DNA from: Bin80 sp965203305 | GTDB taxonomy: Bacteria > Bacteroidota > Rhodothermia > Rhodothermales > Bin80 | Reading direction: 5' to 3' | Assembly (NCBI GenBank): GCA_965203305.1 | Contig: OZ241874.1 | Coordinates: forward strand, 2,480,001-2,544,000 | Length of the DNA: 64,000 bases | Part shown: in pieces, positions 52,510 through 61,658 of the stretch | Numbering within the stretch: position 1 is the first letter of the stretch | Layout of the letters: each line of letters opens with the position of its first letter | Program-made: the position numbers and the translations under genes | The notes under the pieces: model-generated | What the model was told of the DNA's origin: nothing | What the model saw: the letters and a program-made list of their open reading frames with translations, nothing else | The model's database searches: none

Positions 52510-53821
52510 ATGACTACAGGAAATCTGATCAACATGGAGAGCGTGCTCTCCACGATGAAGCATGACCATATGGTGCAGGAGTGCATCAAAAACCGGAATT
52601 ATGTTGCCAAGGCGCAGGCCCCTATCCAGGCGTGCGGTCTGGCCATGGCACTGGCATGGATTCTGGCAGAAATCGCGTACTACTGCGGGGAGCGCTGGAA
52701 GCATGACCGTCCGCATCACGGGACGTACAAGCGGAACGGGACGCGTGCGGGATCCATCTGGATCGGGGGCGAGAAGAAACGGGTACGGATCCATCGGATC
52801 CAGAACCAAAAGACCGGGAAGACCTTTTTCCCGAAGTGTTATCGGGCGTTGCGCAAGATGGCAAGAATAGACCGGGAGCGGATTACCCGGCGGGTCTTTC
52901 GCGGGATTATAGAGCGGGATTACCGGGCAGTAGAGGATCCGCTGGGGGGGTGGTCCCGGTCTGAGTGCCTCCTCCATTAGCCGGATCGCACGGGAGGAGA
53001 GTGCACAGATTCTGGAAGAGTTTACATCCAGAGACCTGTCGCAGGATCGGTATGTGGCAGTATCCCTGGACGGCACCCAGATGTACGGATGTCACGTGAT
53101 GATCTGCCTGGGATTTACCGAGCATGGCGAGGCGCATGTTTTGGGGATGACCGAGATGTCCACGGAGAATGCAGCGGCCGTAGAAGGGCTGCTGCATCGC
53201 CTGATTGCGCGGGGATTGCGGTATGAGAACGGGCTCCTGTTTGTCGTGGACGGGGCCAAGGGCATTCACAAGGCGATTCGGGATGTGTTCGGGAGATACG
53301 CCGTGATCCAGCGGTGTACCTGGCACAAGCAGGAAAATGTACTCCAGAAGGTGGAGAATGAACAGGAACAGAAAGCGGTCCGACGTGCCTTGCGAGAAGC
53401 CTATGATCAGGATACCCATGCGGAGGCGAACCGCGCCCTGCTGGACATCTGTACCGACCTGGAGAGCAAAGGATACCACCGGGCTGCCAACAGCCTGCGA
53501 GAGGGGATGGAAGAAACGCTAACCCTGCACAGGCTCGGGGTAGGCAAAGAACTGCGCAAGAAGCTGCGGACAACAAACCACATGGAGCACATGAACAGCC
53601 GGATCAAGTATGATGTAAAGCGGATCAAACGATGGAACAACTCCAGTCAGATGCATCGGTGGACGGGCATGTCTGTGCTGGACATTGAACCAAGACTGAA
53701 AAGGATCACGTACCAGAACCAGCTGGATGCCCTCAAACAAGCCCTCTGGGAACATGTACATCTCTCAAAACCTTTAACCCACACAGGCGTGGAACATTTG
53801 GCGAAAAGTAACCCAAACTAG
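52510..53821 (+). pseudogene. IS256-family transposase split by a one-base shift in a G7 tract
   Basis: Part 1 (52510-52980) begins MTTGNLINMESVLS and reaches EDPLGG, then leaves frame and stops. Part 2 continues in the next frame (GLSASSISRIAREESAQIL) to NPN at 53821. With one G removed from 52944-52950 the reading is continuous: 436 residues, a normal IS256 length. DDE residues are all in part 2: Asp in AVSLDGTQMYG, Asp in FVVDGAKGIH, Glu in NHMEHMNSR. It may be a mutation, a sequencing error in the homopolymer, or a slippage-controlled gene. Listed as pseudogene for caution. Confidence 0.85.
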
Positions 53822-53992
53822 CACCATGCCTCTTTTGGCGGCTTGTGCGGGAAATTGTTCCCAATTTGTTCCCTGAAAAGGCTCTTCGGAGCGAATTTTG
53901 TCCCTCATTTATATGGACAGGACGCACCTGTCCCATCACTTCGGGGGAAGCGAATGTTCGCATTCCGAAAAGCCTGATCCCGTTGCCTGGAT

Positions 53993-55101
53993 CTACGCTG
54001 CCAGGCAGAGAAGGGAGTCCACTGTAAGCGCAAGCACGCCAAACATCATGTGACACATCATCTTCTGGTACCCCCGAACTCGCAGATTCCGGAAGCCAAA
54101 CTCATCCTTCAGCCGAGCAAAGGCGCGCTCCACCGTCGAACGCTCCCGGTACCGGATGCACTCAGGTGGCGTAAACCCGGCAGCACGCCGCGCCCTGTTT
54201 TCCTGATCCCGCGCCGCTTTTCCGTTCCGCCGGGGATGGGAATCCGTGATCGAAACCTGCCCCAGTTCTTCCGTATGCGCATGCATCTGTTTCGCATCAC
54301 AGGCACTGTCCATCAGTGCATACAGAACCGCCAGAACCCGATCTGCGGTCATCTCGGCCAGGGGAATGGCGACCTGGCTATCATGCACGGAGGCGGAGGT
54401 TCCGATACAACTGATCGGAACGCCCCCGTCCGCTACATCCAGAGGAATCTCCCAGCCTACCCAGGACTGCCGCCGCCCCCCGGCATTCCGCTTGCATCCG
54501 ACATTGCACTCCTTGGGGAGGGCATCCACCATCTCGTCAACTCCCGCCATCTCTCGCTGCCATTCCAGCATGGGGGGACCTTTGGGAGCCTTTTCTTCCT
54601 CCTCGTTTTCCTCCTTCTTCACCGCCGCTTCCCGTGCCTCAATTGCCGTGGAATCCCGCGAAATATGCCCCACAACCTCATTCTCGTAGCAACTCCTGAT
54701 CAGAGCCTCATGAATCCGGGTCGGCAGTTCGCTCTCGGAAAATTCCTGGAACACCCGTGAAAAGATAGACTCACTGGGCACATCGCACCCGCGGGACCAT
54801 CCACACAAAGACCGAAGAATGCGATCCATCAGCAGACGCTCTCACAGGGCAGTGGTCGTAGGAATCTGGAAGATCATCTTGGCTAAAAACGCTTTCGCGA
54901 TGGACGTACGATGGGCCCAGGGGACGACCTCGGCTACCGCGCGATTGGGACGGCAGAAAGTCCTCCATAGGCACCATCTCCAGGGCCAGCACAAAGAGCT
55001 GGTAGCGTCCGGGCAAAGGACCAAACGACGCATCCAACTCCAAGAAGATCTCCTCCTGACAGGCAAGCGTAAACTGTCTGATTCGATCTAAAAGAAGCAT
55101 A
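53993..55101 (-). pseudogene. DDE transposase of IS copy 2, frameshift and nonsense
   Basis: Same protein as the copy 1 transposase. From the ATG at 55101 it is in frame to about SRGSRGRPL, where copy 2 has GGG for the AG of copy 1 (one extra base near 54918), shifting the frame. Homology resumes as HRTSIAKAFLAKMIFQIP, then a CGA to TGA change gives a stop at 54842-54844. It then continues from MDRILRSLCGWSRGCDV to LTVDSLLCLAA at 53993. The rest is highly similar to copy 1. Confidence 0.92.
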
Positions 55102-55287
55102 CACACCTCCGTAAGTTCGTTGTCACTGTGAAACGCACTCTCCGAGAAAAAGCCTCCCAATTCTGAAAAAAATCCCGAGTCTGGCAAAAATCAAGGGAAA
55201 CTGAGTCTCAGAAACGGGTTAAACGCCTTAAATTGCTATTTTTGCAAGAGGCTCCCCTGAAAAATTCCAAAGAATTTGTCAGTGGAT

Positions 55288-55320
55288 TTCATCATATTGT
55301 CTATTTTCTGTGTATAACAG
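55288..55320 (+). promoter_or_regulatory. Probable promoter of giant gene 2 (shared block)
   Basis: Counterpart of 26370-26398: 25 of 29 bases identical, ending TGTGTATAAC, an extended -10-like element. It lies 34 bases right of the IS copy 2 boundary, so the insertion stopped just short of it. Flanking bases differ between the two genes, which makes the conserved block stand out. Confidence 0.5.
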
Positions 55321-55383
55321 GAAATGGCCGCCGCGGATGAGGCGTGTCATACACAAAATTTTCACTAGCCAAACAACAAACCT

Positions 55384-58300
55384 ATGAAACACCTACAAAA
55401 ATGGGGGGGGGCAGGATTCGCCCTTCTCCTTCTGCTCTTGACCGCTTCTGGCACATTCGCCCAGACCACAACGCGGTACATTGATCCGGCAAACGGGTCC
55501 GGTACGGCATGCACCCTGAGTGCACCGTGCACCCTCTTGGAAGCCTACAAGAAGACCAATGCAGATGGAACCCTCTTCCTGATCCGGGTTCCTGTTGCCG
55601 GGGGCAAGGTTTCGCTTGCTCCCCCCAATTCAGAGAATGCGCTGACCGAGAAAGTCCGCTTTGGAACCTATGTGCAGGGGAATGCGGCGGCGGTAGAGGG
55701 AACGATTCGGTTTTCCAGTACCACCCGACCGTTCCGGATTGCCTCTTCAGGGCAATTTCAGCTGCACGCGAAAGCCAAGGTTGAGTTTCGCGATGTGATC
55801 ATTGGAGGAAACTGGTTCTTTCTGATGGATGGTGGAGCCGAAGAGCGGATCACAATGAATGGAACCCTGACCATCAATTCGATATACGTCGCGCTGGACA
55901 AGCTGGTGGTTTCTGGAAACATGACCGTAAAGGCACGGGATGCCGGTGCCAGTATCCTTGAAATTTACAATGGCTTGACGGTCACTCGTGGGAGCACCCT
56001 GAAATTTATTCTCAATGACCGAGGGGATCGCTTGACAACGTATCTTCGTCTGCGGAAGGGAACCAGCAGTACAGACACGAAAGGGCTGTTCACCGTACAT
56101 GGTACGGTTCAGGGGTACCTGAATACAATCGCCATTTCGTCCACGAATAAAAATAATCGGGGGGATGGAAGTGATTTTATCCCGACCAGCATGTATGATC
56201 CGTCCAACGGAGTGGACCACAACGACTGTCTGCGTATTACCGGTACCGGGGAGATCTATGGTGCCTCACTTCGTATCCCTGGACGAGGGAATGTCTGCGT
56301 GGATCTGAAGAGAATTCACCGGTTAATCGTTGGTGGAAGTATCGTGGAGGAAAATAGTGGCCGGAAGGCGAAAAACATCACGACGGATGTCATCTTCCGC
56401 CAGGATGTGGTGATAGATCATAATGTGCAAGTGTATGGCGATGCGCGGGTGGTGTTTGAGAAGGGAGCGACGATCAAGGGGCTTGTGGAACTGGAGGGGA
56501 GCCAATCCTCTGCCCTGTTTCCCTCGGCAGGCGAGCTCGGTCCCCTAAGGACAGCCAGTGTTCGCAAGGGAATCCAGATGGGCACCAGTGGGAACTACAC
56601 ATGCGCCTATGTGCCCCGACGGACAGACAAGAAGCCACGGGCAGCGCACATTCCGGGAATACAGTTTCATGGACAGGCGACGATAGAGGGGGATCTGAGG
56701 GTCGGCACCAGTGCGCTCACCGAAACAACCTCCCATGCCACACAGGCCAGTACGGCCTGCGCACCGCGCGTGCTGTTTCTAGCCCCGGCAGCCAAGACAT
56801 CCGGTTCCGAGGGAGTACAGCTGGTGTCCCGTATCGGTGGAACTGTGATGGTGGAGGACACTGCGGATTTCCATGACAAGGGGCGCATTCATCTGGATTC
56901 GGACAACCTGGAAACCAGCAATGTCATGCGCCGGACGGCGCACAATGTGCATGTGGAGGGGGATCTTTCTGCCAAAGGGAACACCATCGGGATGGCGTAC
57001 CCGTCCACCTCCAGCATAGACGGGATGTGCATGACGAAGGACACCGAGCTCACCTTCGGGAATCACATCGTCCTTGCAGCGGCGAACAAGCATGTGATTT
57101 CCGGGCAGAATTCAGGGGTGATGCTGAGTGCGCTGGTGGCCCTAGGGGATCTGGATGCCCAAGACGGAACGTTGACCGTCAAGACGTTGCATGTGGGTCC
57201 CCGCGCGGAGTTGACGGCAACGAAGGATGTGAAGGTGACCGAGTCGCTGATCCTGCAGGGAGAACTGAGCGGGGAGCTGGATGAAACCTCCATGATCAAG
57301 CGGCTGACCTACGGGAGCGGGGCTACGGATGTGGTGAAGAAGGTTGCGCTGACTAGTATGCTGGATGCCCTCGCGATCCATGCGGGCAGCGGGGAGCTCC
57401 GGCTGGACGAGGTGTACAAGACGAAGAATCTAGGGCTGTGCAGTGGCACGCTGTCGCTGGTGGATGCCGAGAGCACGACGGATTCGACGCTGCATGTGAC
57501 GGAGCAGATTACGGTGGAGAACGGAATGCTGGTGAAGGATGCGAATGATCCGGGGAGCCTCTCCACGGATATCATGACAAAGCCTGATTCGAATGATCGG
57601 TATATGTTGACCTACATCACCCCGGGTGCGCGGGAGGTGAAAGCGGGGGATCTGGAATGGTTTGACCCGCGGGATGTGATAGTGAATCATGCGAAGGCGG
57701 AGATCATGGCACCGGATGGCCGCTCGCTGCCTGGCAAACTGACGATCACCAAGGGGAAGCTGACGGTGGACGGCATGCTGACCGTGGGGACCTCTCCCCT
57801 GCATCGCACGGATGCCACGGAGGTAGGGCGGTACAGCGTGGAGGTGGCGGCAGGGGAGCTGCATACCAGGGGGCAGGATGTGATGGTGCACGGGAAGGTG
57901 ACGGTGAGTGGCAAGAGCAAACTGATGACCGGGGGCGGGGACCTGCATGTGCTGGGGCGGGTGAGCAGTGGAGAGTATGCTCACAATACGGCCCTGGTGA
58001 GTATTGCGAAGGAGGCGATGGTGGATCTGGGAGACGGGATGCTGATGCTGGGACCGGAAGACACGAAGAAGCGGAATAATGTGCGGGACCTGGACGGATA
58101 CAACAAGGGGACAGACGGGAACGGGGCCAACTCCCGTCCAGATGTGAAGCTGACGCTGACGGGGAGTCTGAAGGCAGGCATGATCAACATTCCGAAGGGG
58201 AGCAAGGAAACGGTGATTGATGCAAGCACCGACAGCAAGATGCTGCAGACGGTCGTCTTTGATGGCACGAGGACCCCGAAACTGAGTGGCACGACCGAGA

Positions 58301-60591
58301 ACGACGATGGACTGCTTCGAATCCTGAGTGCCAGTGCGGCCGGGAAGATGCTGACGATAGACAGTCTGTCGGCCATGCAGGGGGCGGTGGAAACGCACAA
58401 CAAGAAGGTGGTGATCACGGATGCGGTGACCCTGCGTTCGGCCACGATCTGGCCATACGCGGAAACGACAGAGTTCATGGGGGATCTCATGATCAGCGGG
58501 ACGGGCGGTCTGAACACGGAACACAATGGAGACAATGACCAGCGGAGTGTGATGATCCACGGGGACTTCACACAGAGCAAAGGGACGATCAGTGGAGACC
58601 TGGCGGGGGTGAAGTTGCACCCGATGACGACGAAGACGGTGATGGGGGACCTGATGGTGGCGGCGGATGCGTCCCGCTATATCGGGAAAACGGTATCCGG
58701 CAAGATGCCGAGTCTGGTGGTGCATGGAGGCTTCCACTTTGCGAAGAAGGGGGATCTGGATGTGCAGGTGGAGTTCAAAGGCGAGGAGGGGCAGGAGGTG
58801 ATGACCGGGGATACGACAGCCCTGCACAGTGTCACGGTGAACAACGCAAAGGGACTGCTGCTGAAAAGCCATGTCATGCAGCAGAAGATGGCCACCCTGA
58901 CGCTCCGGCAGGGGAAGATTCACAGCATGCCGATGGACAGCATGTTTATGTGGACGGTGCAGAATGTGCAGGTGGAACAGGAGCTCCGCGGGCGGAGTTC
59001 AGCACAGACAGGAGAGAAGTGCGGGGCGGACAATGACGAGGAGTGCAAGGCCACGATCCTTCGAGGTTCCCGCCAGTCGTATATCGGCGGTCCGGTCGCT
59101 CGCCACCTGTTGCAGGGGAATGCAGGAGCAGGCTTTGCGAGCGGGGGGTATCTGTTCCCGGTGGGAATGCAGAAGGGAGACATGTCGCACTACCGTCCCT
59201 TGATCCTGCAGCTGCCCTCCGACCTGACCGATACCACGGCGGCGACCGTGTCTCCAGTGATGGTGCCAGAGGGAGCCATGCCGGCATGGCAGAACCTCAC
59301 GGTTCCGACGGCAGGCGGCAGCCTGGCCCTGGATGTGCATGCGGATCTGTTCTGGAAGGTGGATCTGGGGACGGAGTCGCTGCCCACGAATACGAACCTT
59401 CGGATCGCGGCGGAGGGGCTCCAGAATGTGGCGGATGCCAGCGGGTTGCGGATCGTGCAGTGGGACTGCATGTGGAAAAATCCGAAGCTGGCAGGGCGTA
59501 TTCCTGCCCAGGCGGATGCGAGTTCATTTGCCGTGAACGGCTATCTCAATGGAGTGGTGCACCTGACGCAGGAAGGGATTGGGCTGGGGAGCTGTGCGAT
59601 CTTCGGGATTGCGGCGAACGGGATTGAAAATCCGATTGACCAGGGCGATCTGAGCGGAGGACGGGCAAACCTGCAGTTCATCCACAATGTGCCCCTGCCA
59701 ACCTCGGTAGACCTGCATCTGGGAGACATCCAGATTGGCAGCGGGATCCAGTTCCGACATGCGACGGCCTACCGTCCCGTGGGGGCAGGAAGCCATGAAC
59801 TGAAGATCCAGGAGGTGGGGGCCCCGGTAGAGGACGCGATCACGAGCACCCTGGCGCTGTCGCATAACAAAAACTATGTGGTGATCGCCCATGGAAGCCC
59901 GAACGATACAAGGCTGAAGGTGCTGGAAACCCGGATGACATCGCAGGTCGCAAATCAGGTGGATGTGCTGCTGGTGCACGGGTCGGCAGATCTGGGAGCA
60001 GCGCGGGTAGAGGTGCTGGATCCGATAGATCCGATGACGGTGAAAACGACGCTGGCAGGAAACCTGATGCTGAACGATGCCACGCGGCGCTACGCTTCAC
60101 TGGCTCCCTCGCAGCAGATTTTCCGGGTACAATCCACAGATCAGGAGGTGACACAGGCCTATGAGATGGACCTGTACGGGTATGCGAACCAGACGCTGGT
60201 GCTGAACCTGTCCGGGATGCGGAACGATCTGACGATCCTGGGCGTGGACAGGAACGGGATGATCATTCCGACAGTGGTAGTGACGGGAGTGGAGGAGAGC
60301 GCAGAGCTTCCGACAGAGTTTGCCCTGCACGGCAACTATCCGAATCCGTTCAATCCGAGCACAAGAATCCAGTTTGACTTGCCGGAGAATGCGCAGGTGC
60401 AGATCCAGATTGTAGACATGCTGGGGCGGGAGGTAATCACGCTGCCAGCGCAGGAAGTGGAGGCAGGAGCGAACCGGAGCCTGGAACTGAATGCCACCAG
60501 TCTGGCAAGCGGAACCTATCTGTATCGGCTGATTGCGAAAGGGGCAGAGCAGAGGCATGTGAAGACCGGACGCATGACGCTGGTGAAATAG
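55384..60591 (+). CDS. Giant secreted protein 2, DUF4397 and T9SS sorting domain
   Basis: 1735 residues, paralogue of the 26473 protein with the same layout: signal peptide (core LLLLLLTASGTFAQ), a long beta-solenoid-like body, a DUF4397-like region from about residue 1426 (QFIHNVPLPTSVDLHLGD, VLLVHGSADLG), and a T9SS type A sorting domain from about 1648 (LHGNYPNPFNPSTRIQFDL ... MTLVK). G9 tract at 55403-55411. Several DNA stretches are nearly identical to gene 1 (for example around 57432-57500 against 28542-28610), pointing to recent duplication or gene conversion. The region encoding the end is richer in G+C than the flanks. Function unknown. Confidence 0.85.
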   Translation: MKHLQKWGGAGFALLLLLLTASGTFAQTTTRYIDPANGSGTACTLSAPCTLLEAYKKTNADGTLFLIRVPVAGGKVSLAPPNSENALTEKVRFGTYVQGNAAAVEGTIRFSSTTRPFRIASSGQFQLHAKAKVEFRDVIIGGNWFFLMDGGAEERITMNGTLTINSIYVALDKLVVSGNMTVKARDAGASILEIYNGLTVTRGSTLKFILNDRGDRLTTYLRLRKGTSSTDTKGLFTVHGTVQGYLNTIAISSTNKNNRGDGSDFIPTSMYDPSNGVDHNDCLRITGTGEIYGASLRIPGRGNVCVDLKRIHRLIVGGSIVEENSGRKAKNITTDVIFRQDVVIDHNVQVYGDARVVFEKGATIKGLVELEGSQSSALFPSAGELGPLRTASVRKGIQMGTSGNYTCAYVPRRTDKKPRAAHIPGIQFHGQATIEGDLRVGTSALTETTSHATQASTACAPRVLFLAPAAKTSGSEGVQLVSRIGGTVMVEDTADFHDKGRIHLDSDNLETSNVMRRTAHNVHVEGDLSAKGNTIGMAYPSTSSIDGMCMTKDTELTFGNHIVLAAANKHVISGQNSGVMLSALVALGDLDAQDGTLTVKTLHVGPRAELTATKDVKVTESLILQGELSGELDETSMIKRLTYGSGATDVVKKVALTSMLDALAIHAGSGELRLDEVYKTKNLGLCSGTLSLVDAESTTDSTLHVTEQITVENGMLVKDANDPGSLSTDIMTKPDSNDRYMLTYITPGAREVKAGDLEWFDPRDVIVNHAKAEIMAPDGRSLPGKLTITKGKLTVDGMLTVGTSPLHRTDATEVGRYSVEVAAGELHTRGQDVMVHGKVTVSGKSKLMTGGGDLHVLGRVSSGEYAHNTALVSIAKEAMVDLGDGMLMLGPEDTKKRNNVRDLDGYNKGTDGNGANSRPDVKLTLTGSLKAGMINIPKGSKETVIDASTDSKMLQTVVFDGTRTPKLSGTTENDDGLLRILSASAAGKMLTIDSLSAMQGAVETHNKKVVITDAVTLRSATIWPYAETTEFMGDLMISGTGGLNTEHNGDNDQRSVMIHGDFTQSKGTISGDLAGVKLHPMTTKTVMGDLMVAADASRYIGKTVSGKMPSLVVHGGFHFAKKGDLDVQVEFKGEEGQEVMTGDTTALHSVTVNNAKGLLLKSHVMQQKMATLTLRQGKIHSMPMDSMFMWTVQNVQVEQELRGRSSAQTGEKCGADNDEECKATILRGSRQSYIGGPVARHLLQGNAGAGFASGGYLFPVGMQKGDMSHYRPLILQLPSDLTDTTAATVSPVMVPEGAMPAWQNLTVPTAGGSLALDVHADLFWKVDLGTESLPTNTNLRIAAEGLQNVADASGLRIVQWDCMWKNPKLAGRIPAQADASSFAVNGYLNGVVHLTQEGIGLGSCAIFGIAANGIENPIDQGDLSGGRANLQFIHNVPLPTSVDLHLGDIQIGSGIQFRHATAYRPVGAGSHELKIQEVGAPVEDAITSTLALSHNKNYVVIAHGSPNDTRLKVLETRMTSQVANQVDVLLVHGSADLGAARVEVLDPIDPMTVKTTLAGNLMLNDATRRYASLAPSQQIFRVQSTDQEVTQAYEMDLYGYANQTLVLNLSGMRNDLTILGVDRNGMIIPTVVVTGVEESAELPTEFALHGNYPNPFNPSTRIQFDLPENAQVQIQIVDMLGREVITLPAQEVEAGANRSLELNATSLASGTYLYRLIAKGAEQRHVKTGRMTLVK
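55403..55411 (+). repeat. G9 homopolymer in the signal-peptide codons of giant gene 2
   Basis: Nine G residues at codons 7-10 (W-G-G-A), same length and position as in giant gene 1, although the surrounding codons differ (MKHLQK against MNTYKN). Confidence 0.85.
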
Positions 60592-60618
60592 TCACGCGAA
60601 GCGGTTCTGACTGAAACG

Positions 60619-60653
60619 GAGCACCCCGGTACGACAGCGTATCGGGGTGCTTT
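60619..60653 (+). terminator. Hairpin terminator of giant gene 2
   Basis: AGCACCCCGGTAC pairs with GTATCGGGGTGCT around a 6-base loop, followed by TT. It starts 28 bases after the stop. Same stem as behind gene 1 with compensating and G-T changes. Confidence 0.8.
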
Positions 60654-61125
60654 GCATTGGGGAAAACAGGCTTGCGGATCGGCTGCAGGCTGGATCACTT
60701 GAAGCTCTCGCAAAAACGACGAAGAAATGTCGCTACGGGAGTGCTTGCCGGCATATCAGATTGGGAACACAGAGATATTTTGCAAGAAAGAGACTCAATA
60801 TGCAATACTCCCACACACCCGTGAACCTGTTATCGTTTTACCACAACAACAAATCCTCTGCGAGTGTGTCAAGCGAACACAGTAGCTACGGCAGAGGAGG
60901 TGACTGTGCAGAAAATTTGACGAAAATGGAGGATAGACATGTAATGCCTGTTGATATTACCTCTTATATCCGGCATAACCTGGGTTGGCAGACACGAGCT
61001 TCTCAACCATTCCACATTTACCCTAGTAGAAAAGGCATTGCACTTCTCTTCTGTATACTCTCCAATTCCGGACGAAAAAAATCCAGACTAAATCATCCCT
61101 GCGTGCCTATTGCCGATCCGTACGA
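60654..61125. other. Intergenic region between giant gene 2 and cyclo-ligase
   Basis: About 470 bases. It holds the dispersed repeat copy at 60701-60796. The remainder has no motif-bearing frame, apart from the last 30 codons before 61126, which read as an N-terminal extension of the cyclo-ligase (see that entry). Confidence 0.5.
60701..60796. repeat. Dispersed short repeat, reversed copy
   Basis: Opens GAAGCTCTCGCAAAAACGAC and closes GATATTTTGCAAGAAAGAG. Its reverse strand aligns with 32322-32420: TTGCAAAATATCTxxxTxxTC then GCAAGCACTCxCGxAGC and ATTTCTTCG. The ends are inverted with respect to each other. Located 48 bases after the giant gene 2 terminator. Confidence 0.5.
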
Positions 61126-61653
61126 ATGCTCATTTCGGATAGTGAGTACCGCCTTGAATGCAGAAAAATTCTCACCCAAGCGGCATCGGTGCCCGAGTTA
61201 TTAAAGGCAAACGTTGTCCTGTCTTACTGGCCAAAACTTGAAGCTCGTGAAATAGATATCCGTCCACTCAACTGCTGGTTGAGGGCACGAGGGTGCACCG
61301 TACTTTTGCCAATTGTTGAACCGAATCACGGAATCTCTCGTATGCGCTGGGGAGAGTTTGCCCATGAGCGTACTTTTGTACCTAACCGATGGGGGATCTA
61401 CGAGCCACCGGAACATGCAGAACTTGATGCCAGGGAGATTGATGTGGTTCTTGTTCCCGGCCTTGGATTTGATCTGCGAGGACACCGAGTTGGATACGGT
61501 GGCGGGTTTTATGATGTAATGTTTGAGTCTGTTACTGCGTTCAAGCTGGGAATGGTAACAGACGGCTGTTTGCTGGACATGATCCCTGTCCAGCCACATG
61601 ATGTTCCGATTGACTGTTTAGTGACTGCCACCAAAATAGTTAAGCTCCAATAG
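61126..61653 (+). CDS. 5-formyltetrahydrofolate cyclo-ligase (start uncertain)
   Basis: 175 residues from the first ATG. Converts 5-formyl-THF to 5,10-methenyl-THF using ATP. The family motif is clear: VVLVPGLGFDLRGHRVGYGGGFYD near residues 106-129 (parts). The conserved N-terminal stretch K-S-S-L-R-A-Y-C-R, expected from the family (K..LR..R), lies in frame upstream at 61093-61119, but between the in-frame stop at 61027 and 61126 there is no ATG, GTG or TTG. Either translation starts at a rare codon (CTG 61051 or ATC 61081, the latter after a purine run), a base is missing, or the protein is truncated. It precedes the PspC gene by 5 bases. Confidence 0.82.
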   Translation: MLISDSEYRLECRKILTQAASVPELLKANVVLSYWPKLEAREIDIRPLNCWLRARGCTVLLPIVEPNHGISRMRWGEFAHERTFVPNRWGIYEPPEHAELDAREIDVVLVPGLGFDLRGHRVGYGGGFYDVMFESVTAFKLGMVTDGCLLDMIPVQPHDVPIDCLVTATKIVKLQ

Positions 61654-61658
61654 CACGA

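Larger units (their letters stand above)
51332..53830 (+). mobile_element. IS256-type element with two transposase-like genes
   Basis: 2499 bp. Terminal repeats GGCATGGTGCAGTTTTGGGTT (51332-51352) and, reversed at the right end, GGCATGGTGCTAGTTTGGGTT. Exact 8-base duplication TCTTTTGG (51324-51331 and 53831-53838), as usual for IS256/Mutator elements. It is about 1 kb longer than a typical single-gene IS256 because of the extra gene 51425-52474. It inserted in the 3' non-coding end of the host IS. Confidence 0.93.
51242..55254 (-). mobile_element. 1506-bp IS (IS1182/IS5-type), copy 2, split by an IS256-type element
   Basis: Inverted relative to copy 1. Ends GAGCCTCTTGCAAAAA at 51242-51257 and its reverse at 55239-55254. 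Target duplication CCCT (51238-51241 and 55255-55258). Removing the 2499-bp IS256-type insertion plus its 8-base duplication leaves 1506 bases, the same as copy 1. Its own transposase gene is also broken by a frameshift and a nonsense change, so this copy is older or unselected. Confidence 0.9.

Noticed and set aside
57430..58923. 497-residue - strand frame inside giant gene 2
   Set aside because: Lies entirely antisense to the giant gene in a G+C-rich region with few stop codons; His/Gln/Arg-rich low-information sequence.
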